Source: Tenuibacillus multivorans
GTDB lineage: Bacteria > Bacillota > Bacilli > Bacillales > Alkalibacillaceae
Assembly: GCF_900103915.1 (NCBI RefSeq)
Contig: NZ_FNIG01000004.1
Location: 62,001 to 126,000 of the forward strand
Direction of reading: 5' to 3'
Length of the DNA: 64,000 bases
In this document: piece by piece, positions 1 to 7,499 of the stretch
How positions within the stretch are numbered: the first letter of the stretch is position 1
Layout: the number at the start of each line of letters is the position of its first letter
Notes under the pieces: generated by a model
What the model saw: only the letters and a program-made list of their open reading frames with translations
Database searches by the model: none
Told to the model about the DNA's origin: nothing
Made by a program: the position numbers and the translations under genes

Positions 1-1
1 T

Positions 2-373
2 GTTTATTTCTTAGTTGCGATTATTGGGATTGGTATTTTGACCAAAACCTTAAAAGTCTTGTTTGAAAGGAAACGTCCAAATATATTGGAACACTATGAT
101 GGAACGGGGTTTAGCTTTCCGAGTGGTCATTCGACCGGTTCGATGGTGTTTTATGGATTTATTGTTTATTTAACGATTCGTAGCCATCTTCAACTGTCAG
201 TTAAGTGGTTGTTTGGAGTACTGCTCTCTATATTGATTTTGCTAATAGGGTTTAGTCGTGTTTATTTAGGCGTCCATTATGCATCAGATGTAATAGCTGG
301 TCACTTGCTAGGCTTAGGCTGGCTTGTGTCATGCGTTCTCATTTTAGAATATACGTTATGGCGAAAAAAATAA
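2..373 (+). CDS. PAP2-family phosphatase, 5' end outside window
   Basis: This is the C-terminal part of a membrane PAP2 (type 2 phosphatidic acid phosphatase) enzyme; the frame is open from base 2, so the start lies upstream. All three signature motifs are visible: KVLFERKRP, the PSGH motif (FPSGHSTGS) and SRVYLGVHYASD, containing the two catalytic histidines. Hydrophobic segments surround them. The family removes phosphate from lipid phosphates such as undecaprenyl pyrophosphate or phosphatidylglycerol phosphate at the outer face of the membrane. Which lipid is used here cannot be told. It ends before a gap of about 100 bases. Confidence 0.9.
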   Translation, partial: VYFLVAIIGIGILTKTLKVLFERKRPNILEHYDGTGFSFPSGHSTGSMVFYGFIVYLTIRSHLQLSVKWLFGVLLSILILLIGFSRVYLGVHYASDVIAGHLLGLGWLVSCVLILEYTLWRKK

Positions 374-475
374 TAATTTTTTTCTAAATAAATCAGTTGC
401 AAATATATTGACTTAGAAAAGTTAAAAAGATATTCTAACCGGGAAGAATAAAATCTCCAGTTAGGGGGAAAGCGT

Positions 476-1327
476 TTGTTAACAGAAGGGCAACTAAAAG
501 ATATTGAACGGCTTCAAATGATTGTTGAGCAAACAGATCGAATTGAACTGAAATTGAATTGGTACTTCCTCCGATCTCGTGTTTCCACAAACAACGACTT
601 TTTCTATTATGAAGGCGACCAATTATTAGGTTTTTTAGCACTTTATTATGTTGGTGGCGCATATGAAATGTGTGGAATGGTTCACCCTGACCATAGACAG
701 AAGGGCATTTTTAGTGAACTTTTCCAACGGGTATTAAATGAACTTCAAAATCGTAAAAGTCAAACGCTATATATCAATTCACCTCCCGAATCAGATTGTG
801 CTAAAAAAACGTTAACGAAAATGGGTGCCACATACGCTTATTCTGAATATCAAATGCGTTGGCAAAAACAGGATCTCCCAGAGCCTAGCGTACAGGTTAA
901 GTTAGTACCGGCCGTCGAGGCAGATTACGGAACCATACTGGAATTAGATCAAAAGGGTTTTAATTTAGAAAAAGAAGAAGCGAGGTTATTGAATAAGACC
1001 TTGTATAATGACCCTGGTCATCGTATTTATATGATTGAAAATGAAGATGGAGAAAAAGTCGGAAAGCTTCGTATAAAGTCGGAAGGAATTGAAAGTTATA
1101 TATTTGGATTTACGGTTGATCCTGATTACCGCAGGCAGGGTATTGGGTTATCAGCACTTATCCAAGCCGTCGGGCAAGAAGCTGAGCTCGGGCATACGAT
1201 TTTTGTTGAAGTGGGAACTGAGGACGTACGAGGACTTCATTTATATGAAGCTGTAGGGTTCAAGACGTTCCAGCAACAAGATTATTATAAATATGAAGAA
1301 AATATGAAAGGAGTCAGCTCTGTTTAG
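476..1327 (+). CDS. Tandem GNAT-domain acetyltransferase
   Basis: This 283-residue protein carries two GNAT folds. The first has an acetyl-CoA loop around MVHPDHRQKGIFSELF (residues 60-85) and the second around FTVDPDYRRQGIGLSAL (about residue 215). The second R-x-x-G-x-G type loop is canonical; the first (RQKGIF) is slightly degenerate, so only the C-terminal half may bind acetyl-CoA well. The TTG start follows TAGGGGGA at a good distance. The substrate is unknown. The gene stands alone and is followed by the 21-nt repeat array. Confidence 0.88.
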   Translation: MLTEGQLKDIERLQMIVEQTDRIELKLNWYFLRSRVSTNNDFFYYEGDQLLGFLALYYVGGAYEMCGMVHPDHRQKGIFSELFQRVLNELQNRKSQTLYINSPPESDCAKKTLTKMGATYAYSEYQMRWQKQDLPEPSVQVKLVPAVEADYGTILELDQKGFNLEKEEARLLNKTLYNDPGHRIYMIENEDGEKVGKLRIKSEGIESYIFGFTVDPDYRRQGIGLSALIQAVGQEAELGHTIFVEVGTEDVRGLHLYEAVGFKTFQQQDYYKYEENMKGVSSV

Positions 1328-1369
1328 GGCTGACTTTGTTTTTAACACTTATCAAAGGCATGCCCCAAA

Positions 1370-1627
1370 CGACAATGGGGAATCATCACCCCTCATTGGG
1401 CAAAGAACTTTCGTCAATGGGGAATCATCGCCCCTCATTGGGCAAAGAACTTTCGTCAATGGGGATTCATCACCCCTCATTGGGCAAAGAACTTTCGTCA
1501 ATGGGGAATCATCGCCCCACATTGGGTAAAAACATCTCGTCAATGGGGGTTCAGCGCGCCTCATTGGGCAAAAACCTCTCATTAATGGGGAGTCATCACT
1601 CCTCAATGGGTAAAAAGCTCTCGTGAA
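1370..1627 (+). repeat. 21-nt-step array, TGGGG phrase, 12 units
   Basis: TGGG(G) recurs with its T at 1376, 1397, 1418, 1439, 1460, 1481, 1502, 1523, 1544, 1565, 1586 and 1607, every step exactly 21 nt. Units alternate between CAATGGGGAATCATC and CATTGGGCAAAGAAC types, so the higher-order repeat is 42 nt. Because 21 is divisible by three the array reads as open frame in several frames, which produces spurious ORFs on both strands; none has a convincing ribosome binding site. Confidence 0.95.
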
Positions 1628-1633
1628 GAATCG

Positions 1634-1732
1634 GTGGACCTGAAGTTTTTTGAAGTCAGCGAGCTTCCAAATCAAATGATTGGGAGTCACAAGGAAGTGA
1701 GTGAGGATTATTTGAAGAAGGTTAAAACTTAA
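1634..1732 (+). pseudogene. C-terminal remnant, possibly of a NUDIX hydrolase
   Basis: Directly after the repeat array a 32-codon frame reads FFEVSELPNQMIGSHKEV and ends in LKKVKT, then a stop and a terminator. The FF.(V/L).ELP.....H..V..DYL pattern resembles the end of NUDIX hydrolases, from memory of that family. There is no start codon with a binding site and no upstream domain, so this looks like a gene whose 5' part was lost where the array now sits. The identification is tentative. Confidence 0.4.
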
Positions 1733-1762
1733 GGCCTGTCCGGTTTGGATAGGTCTTTTTTA
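1733..1762 (+). terminator. Rho-independent terminator
   Basis: GGCCTGTCC pairs with GGATAGGTC (two G-U pairs) and is followed by TTTTTTTA. It follows the gene remnant and also lies at the 3' end of the opposite-strand gene. Confidence 0.65.
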
Positions 1763-2032
1763 TATTCTTCCGTTTAAATAACGTGACCAAGCATATCCGA
1801 ACGCAACGCCAGTGACAGCGTACATAAACATAATCGGACCGATATCCCAGAAAATATCACGCATGAAGTTGATCATCGCAAAAAATACAAATATTAATGA
1901 AAACGCTAGCAGTGGACCGAACACAAATATGTATAAATCCACTCGAATCATCATTTTCAGTTGCATAAAACGGAGAACTAACGTCGTAACGGCGATTACG
2001 AAGAAAATGACCAAATGATGTGTGAATCCCAA
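1760..2032 (-). CDS. Small multi-pass membrane protein, unknown function
   Basis: This 90-residue protein is mostly hydrophobic, with about three membrane segments (residues 5-22, 30-55 and 60-80). It starts at TTG, the first start after an in-frame stop, 10 nt after TTAGGAG. I do not recognise a family. A frame on the other strand covers the same DNA but lacks a binding site and encodes a hydrophilic, low-complexity product, so the minus strand is preferred. Confidence 0.6.
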   Translation of the reverse strand: MGFTHHLVIFFVIAVTTLVLRFMQLKMMIRVDLYIFVFGPLLAFSLIFVFFAMINFMRDIFWDIGPIMFMYAVTGVAFGYAWSRYLNGRI

Positions 2033-2117
2033 ACGCCATCAACTCCTAAGACATGTTATTATATTATACGTTTTAAAATTTATAACATGTTAAAAACGAC
2101 TAGATTGAATGCTTATA

Positions 2118-2180
2118 GCTCGGCACAGATGATAATTCGCTCGGCAGTCGGAGGAATTCGCTCGCAAGCAGAAAGAATGC
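2118..2180 (+). repeat. 21-nt-step mini-array, GCTCGGCA phrase, 3 units
   Basis: GCTCGGCA starts at 2118 and 2139 and a variant GCTCGCAA at 2160, so the step is 21 nt twice; ...AATTC precedes the second and third units. The rest of each unit differs. It lies in the gap between divergent genes. Confidence 0.75.
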
Positions 2181-2277
2181 CCCATTAAATGGGGATTAAT
2201 CGAGTTAAGTGACCCCCTTGTAAGATTTTACTGACTGTACATACTATAACTAAGAAAAATTGTATAGAGGTGATTCG

Positions 2278-2688
2278 ATGATTGTAGGCATGAATCCGTA
2301 TTTCTTATTCAATGGACAAGGTATTGAAGCTGTTCGGTTTTATGAAGATGTTTTTGGAGCCGAAGTTAAAGAGTTTAAAACATTTGCTGATTTACCCGAT
2401 TCATCTGAGGGTGATGAATCTTTATTATTGCACGCTAATTTAAAGATTGCTGATAATGATATCATGCTTTCGGACGCTGACCCTGATCATCCGATTGAAG
2501 TAGGTACGCATATTTCGGTTGCACTCGTTACTAACGACCAAGATGAAACAAGCGATATGTTTAGAAAAATACGTGAAAGTGAAGGCGAAGAGACCATGCC
2601 ATTACAAGAGACGTTTTTCAGTCCGGCTTATGGTAAAGTTAAAGATAAATTTGGCATTGAGTGGCAGTTTATGACGATGAAAGAATAG
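2278..2688 (+). CDS. VOC-superfamily (PhnB/YjdN-like) protein
   Basis: This is a 136-residue glyoxalase-fold protein of the PhnB-like branch: it opens with MNPYFLFNGQGIEAVRFYE, has a central D.DIMLSDADPDHP segment and closes with YGKVKDKFGIEWQFM. That layout is typical of VOC proteins annotated as PhnB or 3-demethylubiquinone methyltransferase-like, whose true substrates are mostly unknown. The ATG at 2278 was chosen because AGAGGTG lies 6 nt upstream; an ATG at 2260 lacks a binding site. It is a single gene followed by a strong terminator. Confidence 0.85.
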   Translation: MIVGMNPYFLFNGQGIEAVRFYEDVFGAEVKEFKTFADLPDSSEGDESLLLHANLKIADNDIMLSDADPDHPIEVGTHISVALVTNDQDETSDMFRKIRESEGEETMPLQETFFSPAYGKVKDKFGIEWQFMTMKE

Positions 2689-2694
2689 TAAGGT

Positions 2695-2719
2695 GACCTC
2701 CCCGAGTGGGAGGTTTTTT
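2695..2719 (+). terminator. Rho-independent terminator
   Basis: ACCTCCC and GGGAGGT form a 7-bp stem with a short loop, followed by a run of T. It lies just after the VOC gene. Confidence 0.9.
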
Positions 2720-2836
2720 CCAGACTCTAAAGTAGAGAATCGAGACTTAAAAGCGAAGAATCCAGACTCGATAATGGAAAATCCTGATCCGAGAGCGAGA
2801 AATCCAGAAGTTGAAGTGAAAAATCCAGACTTATAG
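2720..2836 (+). repeat. 21-nt-step array, AATCCAGACT phrase, 6 units
   Basis: The phrase CCAGACT (or a close variant) begins at 2720, 2741, 2762, 2783, 2804 and 2825, every step exactly 21 nt, each preceded by GA(G/A)AAT-like sequence. The middle of the unit diverges. The phrase is unrelated to the TGGGG arrays but the step is identical. It starts directly at the end of the VOC terminator. Confidence 0.9.
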
Positions 2837-2912
2837 CCAACAAATCACACCATCGATGAATGGCTTTTCTATGATACAATAATGCGAAAAATAAAGGATA
2901 GGTCGATATATT

Positions 2913-3758
2913 ATGGATAAAACTGAATTGGATTCATTAATAAAAAATTATCAGGAAGAAGATGAGATAAGAGCTTTATTAAATAGCTCATCACTAATAG
3001 ACTGTCAACCGGCTTATAACAATAAGGAATTGGTTGGTGCAATAATAACGTGGGAAAATGAATTTCACCCCTATTGTACTTATGTTAAGTTAGTCGTCGA
3101 TCCAAATGCACCTTATGATACTGAAAATTATTTGTTCTCTAAAGTTGATGCAGATAAGCCATTACAATCATTAGTTGATGAATCTGATAAAAGGGCTATT
3201 AACTTTTTCGAAGCATTGGATTTTGTTAGAGTTAGAAAAACATATATTGCTAGGTTTAACATAGGAACTTCCATGATTGATCAACAAATTAATAAGAAGG
3301 TCATTCCATTACATAAAATTGGTTTATTAAAAAGTGATCTCGTTAAACTAGTCAAATCCAATTACGAAAAAGTACACATTGATAACCCTGTTGCAAAACG
3401 ATCGCATTCAGAATGGGAAGGATTAATTTTTGCTAGTGACGTTAACATGAATGGAAGTTTTATAGCCTTGGATGAAGAAGACAGAATAGTAGCCTATTCT
3501 TTTTTACATAATTGCGATAATGAAACACTTGAATTGGGATGGTGTGGGGTAAGTGATGAAACACATTTATATTTATTACCCCAATTGGTATTGAAACAAG
3601 GGAGTTTTGCTAAGAAAGTAGGTATTCAAAATTTAGAAGGTGAGTTTGACACGACTGATGAAAATGCAATGTATGTATTTATGGAGCTAAACTTTGAAGT
3701 GATAGAGTCATTGGTAATGTATAGAGAGGAGAAAAATAGTTGCGAAAAGAAAAATTAA
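2913..3758 (+). CDS. Probable two-domain GNAT-like acetyltransferase
   Basis: The 281-residue product has no strong signature but shows GNAT-like strand patterns twice. Residues 40-110 include LVGAIITWENEF, YVKLVVDP and AINFFEALDFVRVRKTYI; residues 150-275 include GSFIALDEEDRIVAYSFLHN and MYVFMELNFEVIESLVMYRE. The acetyl-CoA loop (R/Q-x-x-G-x-G/A) is not evident in either half, so activity is uncertain. Its 3' end overlaps the next gene by 19 bases, suggesting translational coupling. Confidence 0.55.
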   Translation: MDKTELDSLIKNYQEEDEIRALLNSSSLIDCQPAYNNKELVGAIITWENEFHPYCTYVKLVVDPNAPYDTENYLFSKVDADKPLQSLVDESDKRAINFFEALDFVRVRKTYIARFNIGTSMIDQQINKKVIPLHKIGLLKSDLVKLVKSNYEKVHIDNPVAKRSHSEWEGLIFASDVNMNGSFIALDEEDRIVAYSFLHNCDNETLELGWCGVSDETHLYLLPQLVLKQGSFAKKVGIQNLEGEFDTTDENAMYVFMELNFEVIESLVMYREEKNSCEKKN

Positions 3759-4363
3759 AAATCTATAGTATTCGATTGTTAATTATTCTATTAATCATAT
3801 CAGTTATTTTGAATATCTATTTTTACGTTAAGGCCAATGATTACATGGAATTAAACAAACGTACGTATAAATATAATGTAATGAAAATAAATGATAATAT
3901 TAAGTCTATTAAAAGAGAAATGAGTTTAATAATAGAAAAACCTAACCATAATGATGCATTTGATGGTCATATTAAAGCTGCACAACGCAACCTAGAAGGA
4001 ATCGAGAATATGAATTTTCTCATGAATAACTATGTACAAGAGTATTTTGATAAGGACAGTCGATTACGTGCATTTGATTTTTATAATCAACGAGATTTTT
4101 ATAACTTCATAATAGGTGACAGACTATACGGGATGTCAGAGGCGTTGGAAAATGATAATGTATCTGAAGTTGTCAGTATAGCCAAAATACTTGAGAATGA
4201 ATTGAGTATTATCTTAGAAATACAGCCAAATCGTGATGAATATGTTAAATATGTTTATGATGAGATAACAGATCTCTGGATAAAAATTATAAATGAATTA
4301 CCATCTAGTAAAAAACTAAATGAATTTAAGGAATGGGTAAAGTTTGAAAGGTTTAATGAATAG
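3740..4363 (+). CDS. Membrane-anchored protein, unknown function
   Basis: This 207-residue protein has one N-terminal membrane segment (residues 10-30, LLIILLIISVILNIYFY) and a predicted extracytoplasmic, helix-rich domain with several charged coiled-coil-like stretches. The TTG start at 3740 follows GAGAGGAG inside the end of the preceding gene. I do not recognise a family. It forms an overlapping pair with the upstream GNAT-like gene and is followed closely by another membrane protein. Confidence 0.7.
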   Translation: MRKEKLKIYSIRLLIILLIISVILNIYFYVKANDYMELNKRTYKYNVMKINDNIKSIKREMSLIIEKPNHNDAFDGHIKAAQRNLEGIENMNFLMNNYVQEYFDKDSRLRAFDFYNQRDFYNFIIGDRLYGMSEALENDNVSEVVSIAKILENELSIILEIQPNRDEYVKYVYDEITDLWIKIINELPSSKKLNEFKEWVKFERFNE

Positions 4364-4390
4364 TAGAACGCTATTAGTTAGGATGATTTT

Positions 4391-4867
4391 ATGCTAGGAC
4401 ATCATAAAAAACGTTTAGTCCTTTTGATACTGGTATCAATAGCAGCTTTATTTCTACCGTTATATATTGAGTTAGCTAATTCTTTTTTATATATAGCAAT
4501 CATTGTGTTGATGAGTATTTTTGGTATCATTCGTCTAACCCATAATGATTACTTCGATCGGCGTTTTCATCGGAAGTGGCCGAAATTACGTGATAAGGGG
4601 TTCATTTATCACTTTTTACGTGAATGGTTTAAATTTACTTTAATCGCAATCGGGGGTTGGGTCTTACAAAAATTAATAGTTGAAGGTGGTAATCTGTTTG
4701 ATATATTGCTTCAACTTCTTGAGGTTACCCAAATTATTTTAATAATAACCTTTGCTTTTAGTTTAATAATAACCCCCGTTGCGCGATATGAAGGTAAAAA
4801 ACGATATTCAGAGGTTAACTACAAGTATAAGAAAAGAGGCGAGAAGGATTATCACCATCTCGCCTGA
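4391..4867 (+). CDS. Small membrane protein, unknown function
   Basis: The 158-residue product has about four hydrophobic segments (roughly residues 8-25, 28-48, 78-95 and 108-132) and a basic C-terminal tail. The start follows AGGATG. No family is recognised. It lies 27 bases downstream of the anchored protein, probably in the same transcript, and its last 16 bases overlap the end of the convergent DUF2804 gene. Confidence 0.65.
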   Translation: MLGHHKKRLVLLILVSIAALFLPLYIELANSFLYIAIIVLMSIFGIIRLTHNDYFDRRFHRKWPKLRDKGFIYHFLREWFKFTLIAIGGWVLQKLIVEGGNLFDILLQLLEVTQIILIITFAFSLIITPVARYEGKKRYSEVNYKYKKRGEKDYHHLA

Positions 4868-5868
4868 TGATCCTCTGCCCAACCAAACAATTGATTGATT
4901 TGAATCGACCGACCATCATTAGCTTCTATCGTACCATTATAATACCCAATCAATTGGTGGACGTTCGATTTAATCAGGCCTACATTCGTTTTAGAAACGC
5001 GTTCGAAAATGGGCTCAAACATTAGCTTAACTTGTTTATCATTGGGCGAGTGGATGATCCAAGGCTTTAAATAGTTGTTTTTGTCATAGATCCAATCTAT
5101 TTCATCGTGAATTTTATTTAATCGGCCGTTGATAATGAATCCGTTTTCTGTTTGGCCAGTGCCTTCCGTCCATTGTCCGCCAAAATTTAAACCAACTCGA
5201 TATCCATCAGTCATCCCTGAAGCGGCTCCCCAATTCCAGTTTGAACGATAGGGCCATTTGCCGCGTCCGAAGTCCAGAGTAGCAAATGCACTCGTTGGTT
5301 CGAATTGGTAAGTACCTTCAGACCAATTGACGAATCCCTCTGCCGGTAAGGCAACCTGTTTAGATGTATATTGAAAGCGTTCATCACTCCATGGAATTAC
5401 CACGTTTAGTGATTCTTGGTGAGGCATGCGTTCAACGGTTAATTGGGCTTCAAGGGGTTCCTCTTTATGAAATTTTGGCCAGTAAAGTTGAATATCCGTT
5501 GTTGCTTTGTTTTCCTTGATGTCAACACAGACACCGCGTGTTTCCAATGTAATCGTTTCTTGCACATTATCTGGCATATGAATGCTTCTACCTAGAGGTA
5601 TCATAATGGACTCTTCAACAAATCGATGGGACCTTAAATCAAGCACATACGCAAATACGACCGCCGCATAATCTAAGTGCGATACGGTAATCGAGAATAA
5701 GGCGTCATGTGATGTGACACACCAATAATTCCATTTCTTTTTCCTAAGAAAACTTCCTCGCAAATTACAATAAATCATCGGATGGCGTGACCATCCCACG
5801 CTTTCGCGATTCAATTTTCCACGCTCATCACACAGTTTAAAGGCCCGTGTAATTTCTGTCCCTTTCAT
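4852..5868 (-). CDS. DUF2804 family protein
   Basis: This 338-residue protein matches the DUF2804 layout: an N-terminal ERGKLNRESVGWSRHP motif, then many beta strands, a central FATLDFGRGKWPYRSNWNWG motif and DGYRVGLNFGGQWTEG..ENGF near residue 230. These tryptophan- and glycine-rich motifs are characteristic of the family, whose activity is unknown; it has a beta-rich fold. The ATG at 5868 was chosen because AAAGGAGGAG lies 8 nt upstream; the frame stays open further upstream without a binding site. Its 3' end overlaps the convergent membrane gene by 16 bases. Confidence 0.88.
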   Translation of the reverse strand: MKGTEITRAFKLCDERGKLNRESVGWSRHPMIYCNLRGSFLRKKKWNYWCVTSHDALFSITVSHLDYAAVVFAYVLDLRSHRFVEESIMIPLGRSIHMPDNVQETITLETRGVCVDIKENKATTDIQLYWPKFHKEEPLEAQLTVERMPHQESLNVVIPWSDERFQYTSKQVALPAEGFVNWSEGTYQFEPTSAFATLDFGRGKWPYRSNWNWGAASGMTDGYRVGLNFGGQWTEGTGQTENGFIINGRLNKIHDEIDWIYDKNNYLKPWIIHSPNDKQVKLMFEPIFERVSKTNVGLIKSNVHQLIGYYNGTIEANDGRSIQINQLFGWAEDHQARW

Positions 5869-5970
5869 ATAGAAGGCTCCTCCTTTTTCTCCTATCAAAC
5901 ATATACGAGACAAGCAGGTGAGAATCCTTTTTTGATATAATTGAAGAAAGAGATATTTGGGGGTTAGCTT

Positions 5971-6876
5971 ATGGTTAAAAATCCGATTTACGTGGAAATT
6001 CCTATTCGTGCAGAAATGGATAAGCTTTGGGATGCAACGCAAACGCCGAATCAGCATGAACAATGGGATTTGCGATTTTCTTCTATTACTTATTTACCAA
6101 AAGAAGAAGACGAACCACAACGGTTTCATTATAAAACGAATATCGGCTTTGGGATTGCTGTGGAAGGTTGGGGTGAAAGTGTCGGTACTCATGGTGCGAA
6201 GGATGGATCGAAAACATCGTCTCTCCACTTTGGTACTGATCAAAAAATTTCACTGATTGAAGAAGGACGTGGCTATTGGAAATATAACCCGCAATCAGAT
6301 GGAACGATTCAATTTCTAACACAATATGATTATGATACGCGTTGGGGATTGTTTGGATGTCTGGTTGACAAGGTGTTTCGCCCGATGATGGGTTGGGGAA
6401 CGGCCTTAAGTTTTGATGTCGTCAGGCGCTGGTTAGAAAAAGGAGAAGCCCCCGCACATCAGTATATACGTTTTTTCAGTACGTGGCTGATTGCTCTCTT
6501 GTTTTCTTTCGTCTGGATCTATCACGGGCTAGTGCCGAAGCTATTGTTTATGCACCCGGTGGAAATATCGATGACGACTGGGGCACTTTCATTAACGGAC
6601 AGTCAGGCTATCTGGCTGAACACTGTCATCGGTTCTTTAGAGATTTTATTTGGACTACTTTGGCTATTTTATCGTCAAAAACGGCACTTGTTTGTCCTTC
6701 AGTTGATTGCTTTTCCATTATTGGCGCTAGCGGCGATTATGGCTGAACTGGATAATTTAACACATCCATTTAATCCGCTGACATTTAACTTGGCTTTAGT
6801 CATTTTATCTGCCGTTGGATTGATGGTTAGCAAGGATGTTCCAACAGCTAGACATTGTAAACGAAAACGACATTAA
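5971..6876 (+). CDS. SRPBCC-like plus DoxX-like membrane fusion protein
   Basis: The 301-residue product has a soluble N-terminal half (residues 1-150) with the pattern of a START/SRPBCC-type fold (VEIPIRAEMDKLWDATQTPNQHEQWDLRF) and a C-terminal half with four membrane segments typical of DoxX-like proteins. This fusion is commonly found beside DUF4166 and YndJ-like genes in Bacillaceae, as it is here. The start follows a GGGGG-rich binding site. It is the first gene of an operon of four, with a 20-base gap to the next. Its role is unknown. Confidence 0.8.
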   Translation: MVKNPIYVEIPIRAEMDKLWDATQTPNQHEQWDLRFSSITYLPKEEDEPQRFHYKTNIGFGIAVEGWGESVGTHGAKDGSKTSSLHFGTDQKISLIEEGRGYWKYNPQSDGTIQFLTQYDYDTRWGLFGCLVDKVFRPMMGWGTALSFDVVRRWLEKGEAPAHQYIRFFSTWLIALLFSFVWIYHGLVPKLLFMHPVEISMTTGALSLTDSQAIWLNTVIGSLEILFGLLWLFYRQKRHLFVLQLIAFPLLALAAIMAELDNLTHPFNPLTFNLALVILSAVGLMVSKDVPTARHCKRKRH

Positions 6877-6896
6877 TAAAGTTTAAGGAGCACATC

Positions 6897-7499
6897 ATGT
6901 CCATTTACAAAAAAGTACTTGGGAAACAATTTTATAATCTACATCCGATGCTGCAAAAACGTTATGAGATGATGGGGGAGCAGACATTTAAAGCACGGGG
7001 TGTGATGAAAACAATTAAGGGTGGTCCACGAATACTTCTGCCTATCATGAAGCTCGGTATTCGTCGCAAACTACTTTTCCCTGAACAGGGAGAGGAGATC
7101 CCATTTACGATAGTGAATACGCCTCGTGAGCAAGGCCATCAAATTCACTGGGAGCGAGCGTTCCTTTTTTCTAATCAAACAAGATATTTCAATGCGTTAA
7201 TGAGCTTAGATTCGAGGCGACAAGTCATCGAGGACTATCTCGGAGAACCACCATTGCTATATTCTGATCTTGTTTTCGAGGTAGTCGATGGCGCTCTTAC
7301 TATTAAATCGAGTAAACAACACCTAGTATTGGGGAAAATCGAAGTTCCGCTTCCAAAATGGTTTCAAGGTCAGGCAACCGTAACCGAACAATTTAATGAT
7401 AGGACAAAACAATTCGAAATTTCGGTTAGAGTTCGCAATTCGATTATCGGTCAACTTTTTGCTTATGAAGGGGCGTTTACAAGTGACGAACTTACATAA
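6897..7499 (+). CDS. DUF4166 domain protein
   Basis: This 200-residue protein fits DUF4166: it starts with the helix FYNLHPMLQKRYEM, then FKARGVMKTIKGGP, a central (I/V)HWERAFLFSN segment and a beta-rich C-terminal half. The family is of unknown function, usually adjacent to DoxX-like and YndJ-like membrane proteins. It follows TAAGGAG and overlaps the next gene by 17 bases, consistent with translational coupling in the DoxX-DUF4166-YndJ operon. Confidence 0.8.
   Translation: MSIYKKVLGKQFYNLHPMLQKRYEMMGEQTFKARGVMKTIKGGPRILLPIMKLGIRRKLLFPEQGEEIPFTIVNTPREQGHQIHWERAFLFSNQTRYFNALMSLDSRRQVIEDYLGEPPLLYSDLVFEVVDGALTIKSSKQHLVLGKIEVPLPKWFQGQATVTEQFNDRTKQFEISVRVRNSIIGQLFAYEGAFTSDELT

Noticed and set aside
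1370-1627. CRISPR array
   Set aside because: Repeat plus spacer is only 21 nt, the spacers are not unique sequences of 30 or more bases, and no cas gene is present.
1336-1690. Open frames of 96 (+) and 112 (-) codons across the repeat array
   Set aside because: They exist because 21 is a multiple of three; there is no ribosome binding site, the residues only mirror the repeat, and several frames are open at once.
1812-2018. 68-codon plus-strand frame opposite the small membrane protein
   Set aside because: No binding site and a low-complexity Thr/Ile/Asn composition; the minus-strand frame has membrane helices and TTAGGAG.
4852-6063. 403-codon form of the DUF2804 protein
   Set aside because: The first 65 codons lack homology and a binding site and run into the upstream divergent gene; the ATG at 5868 has AAAGGAGGAG.
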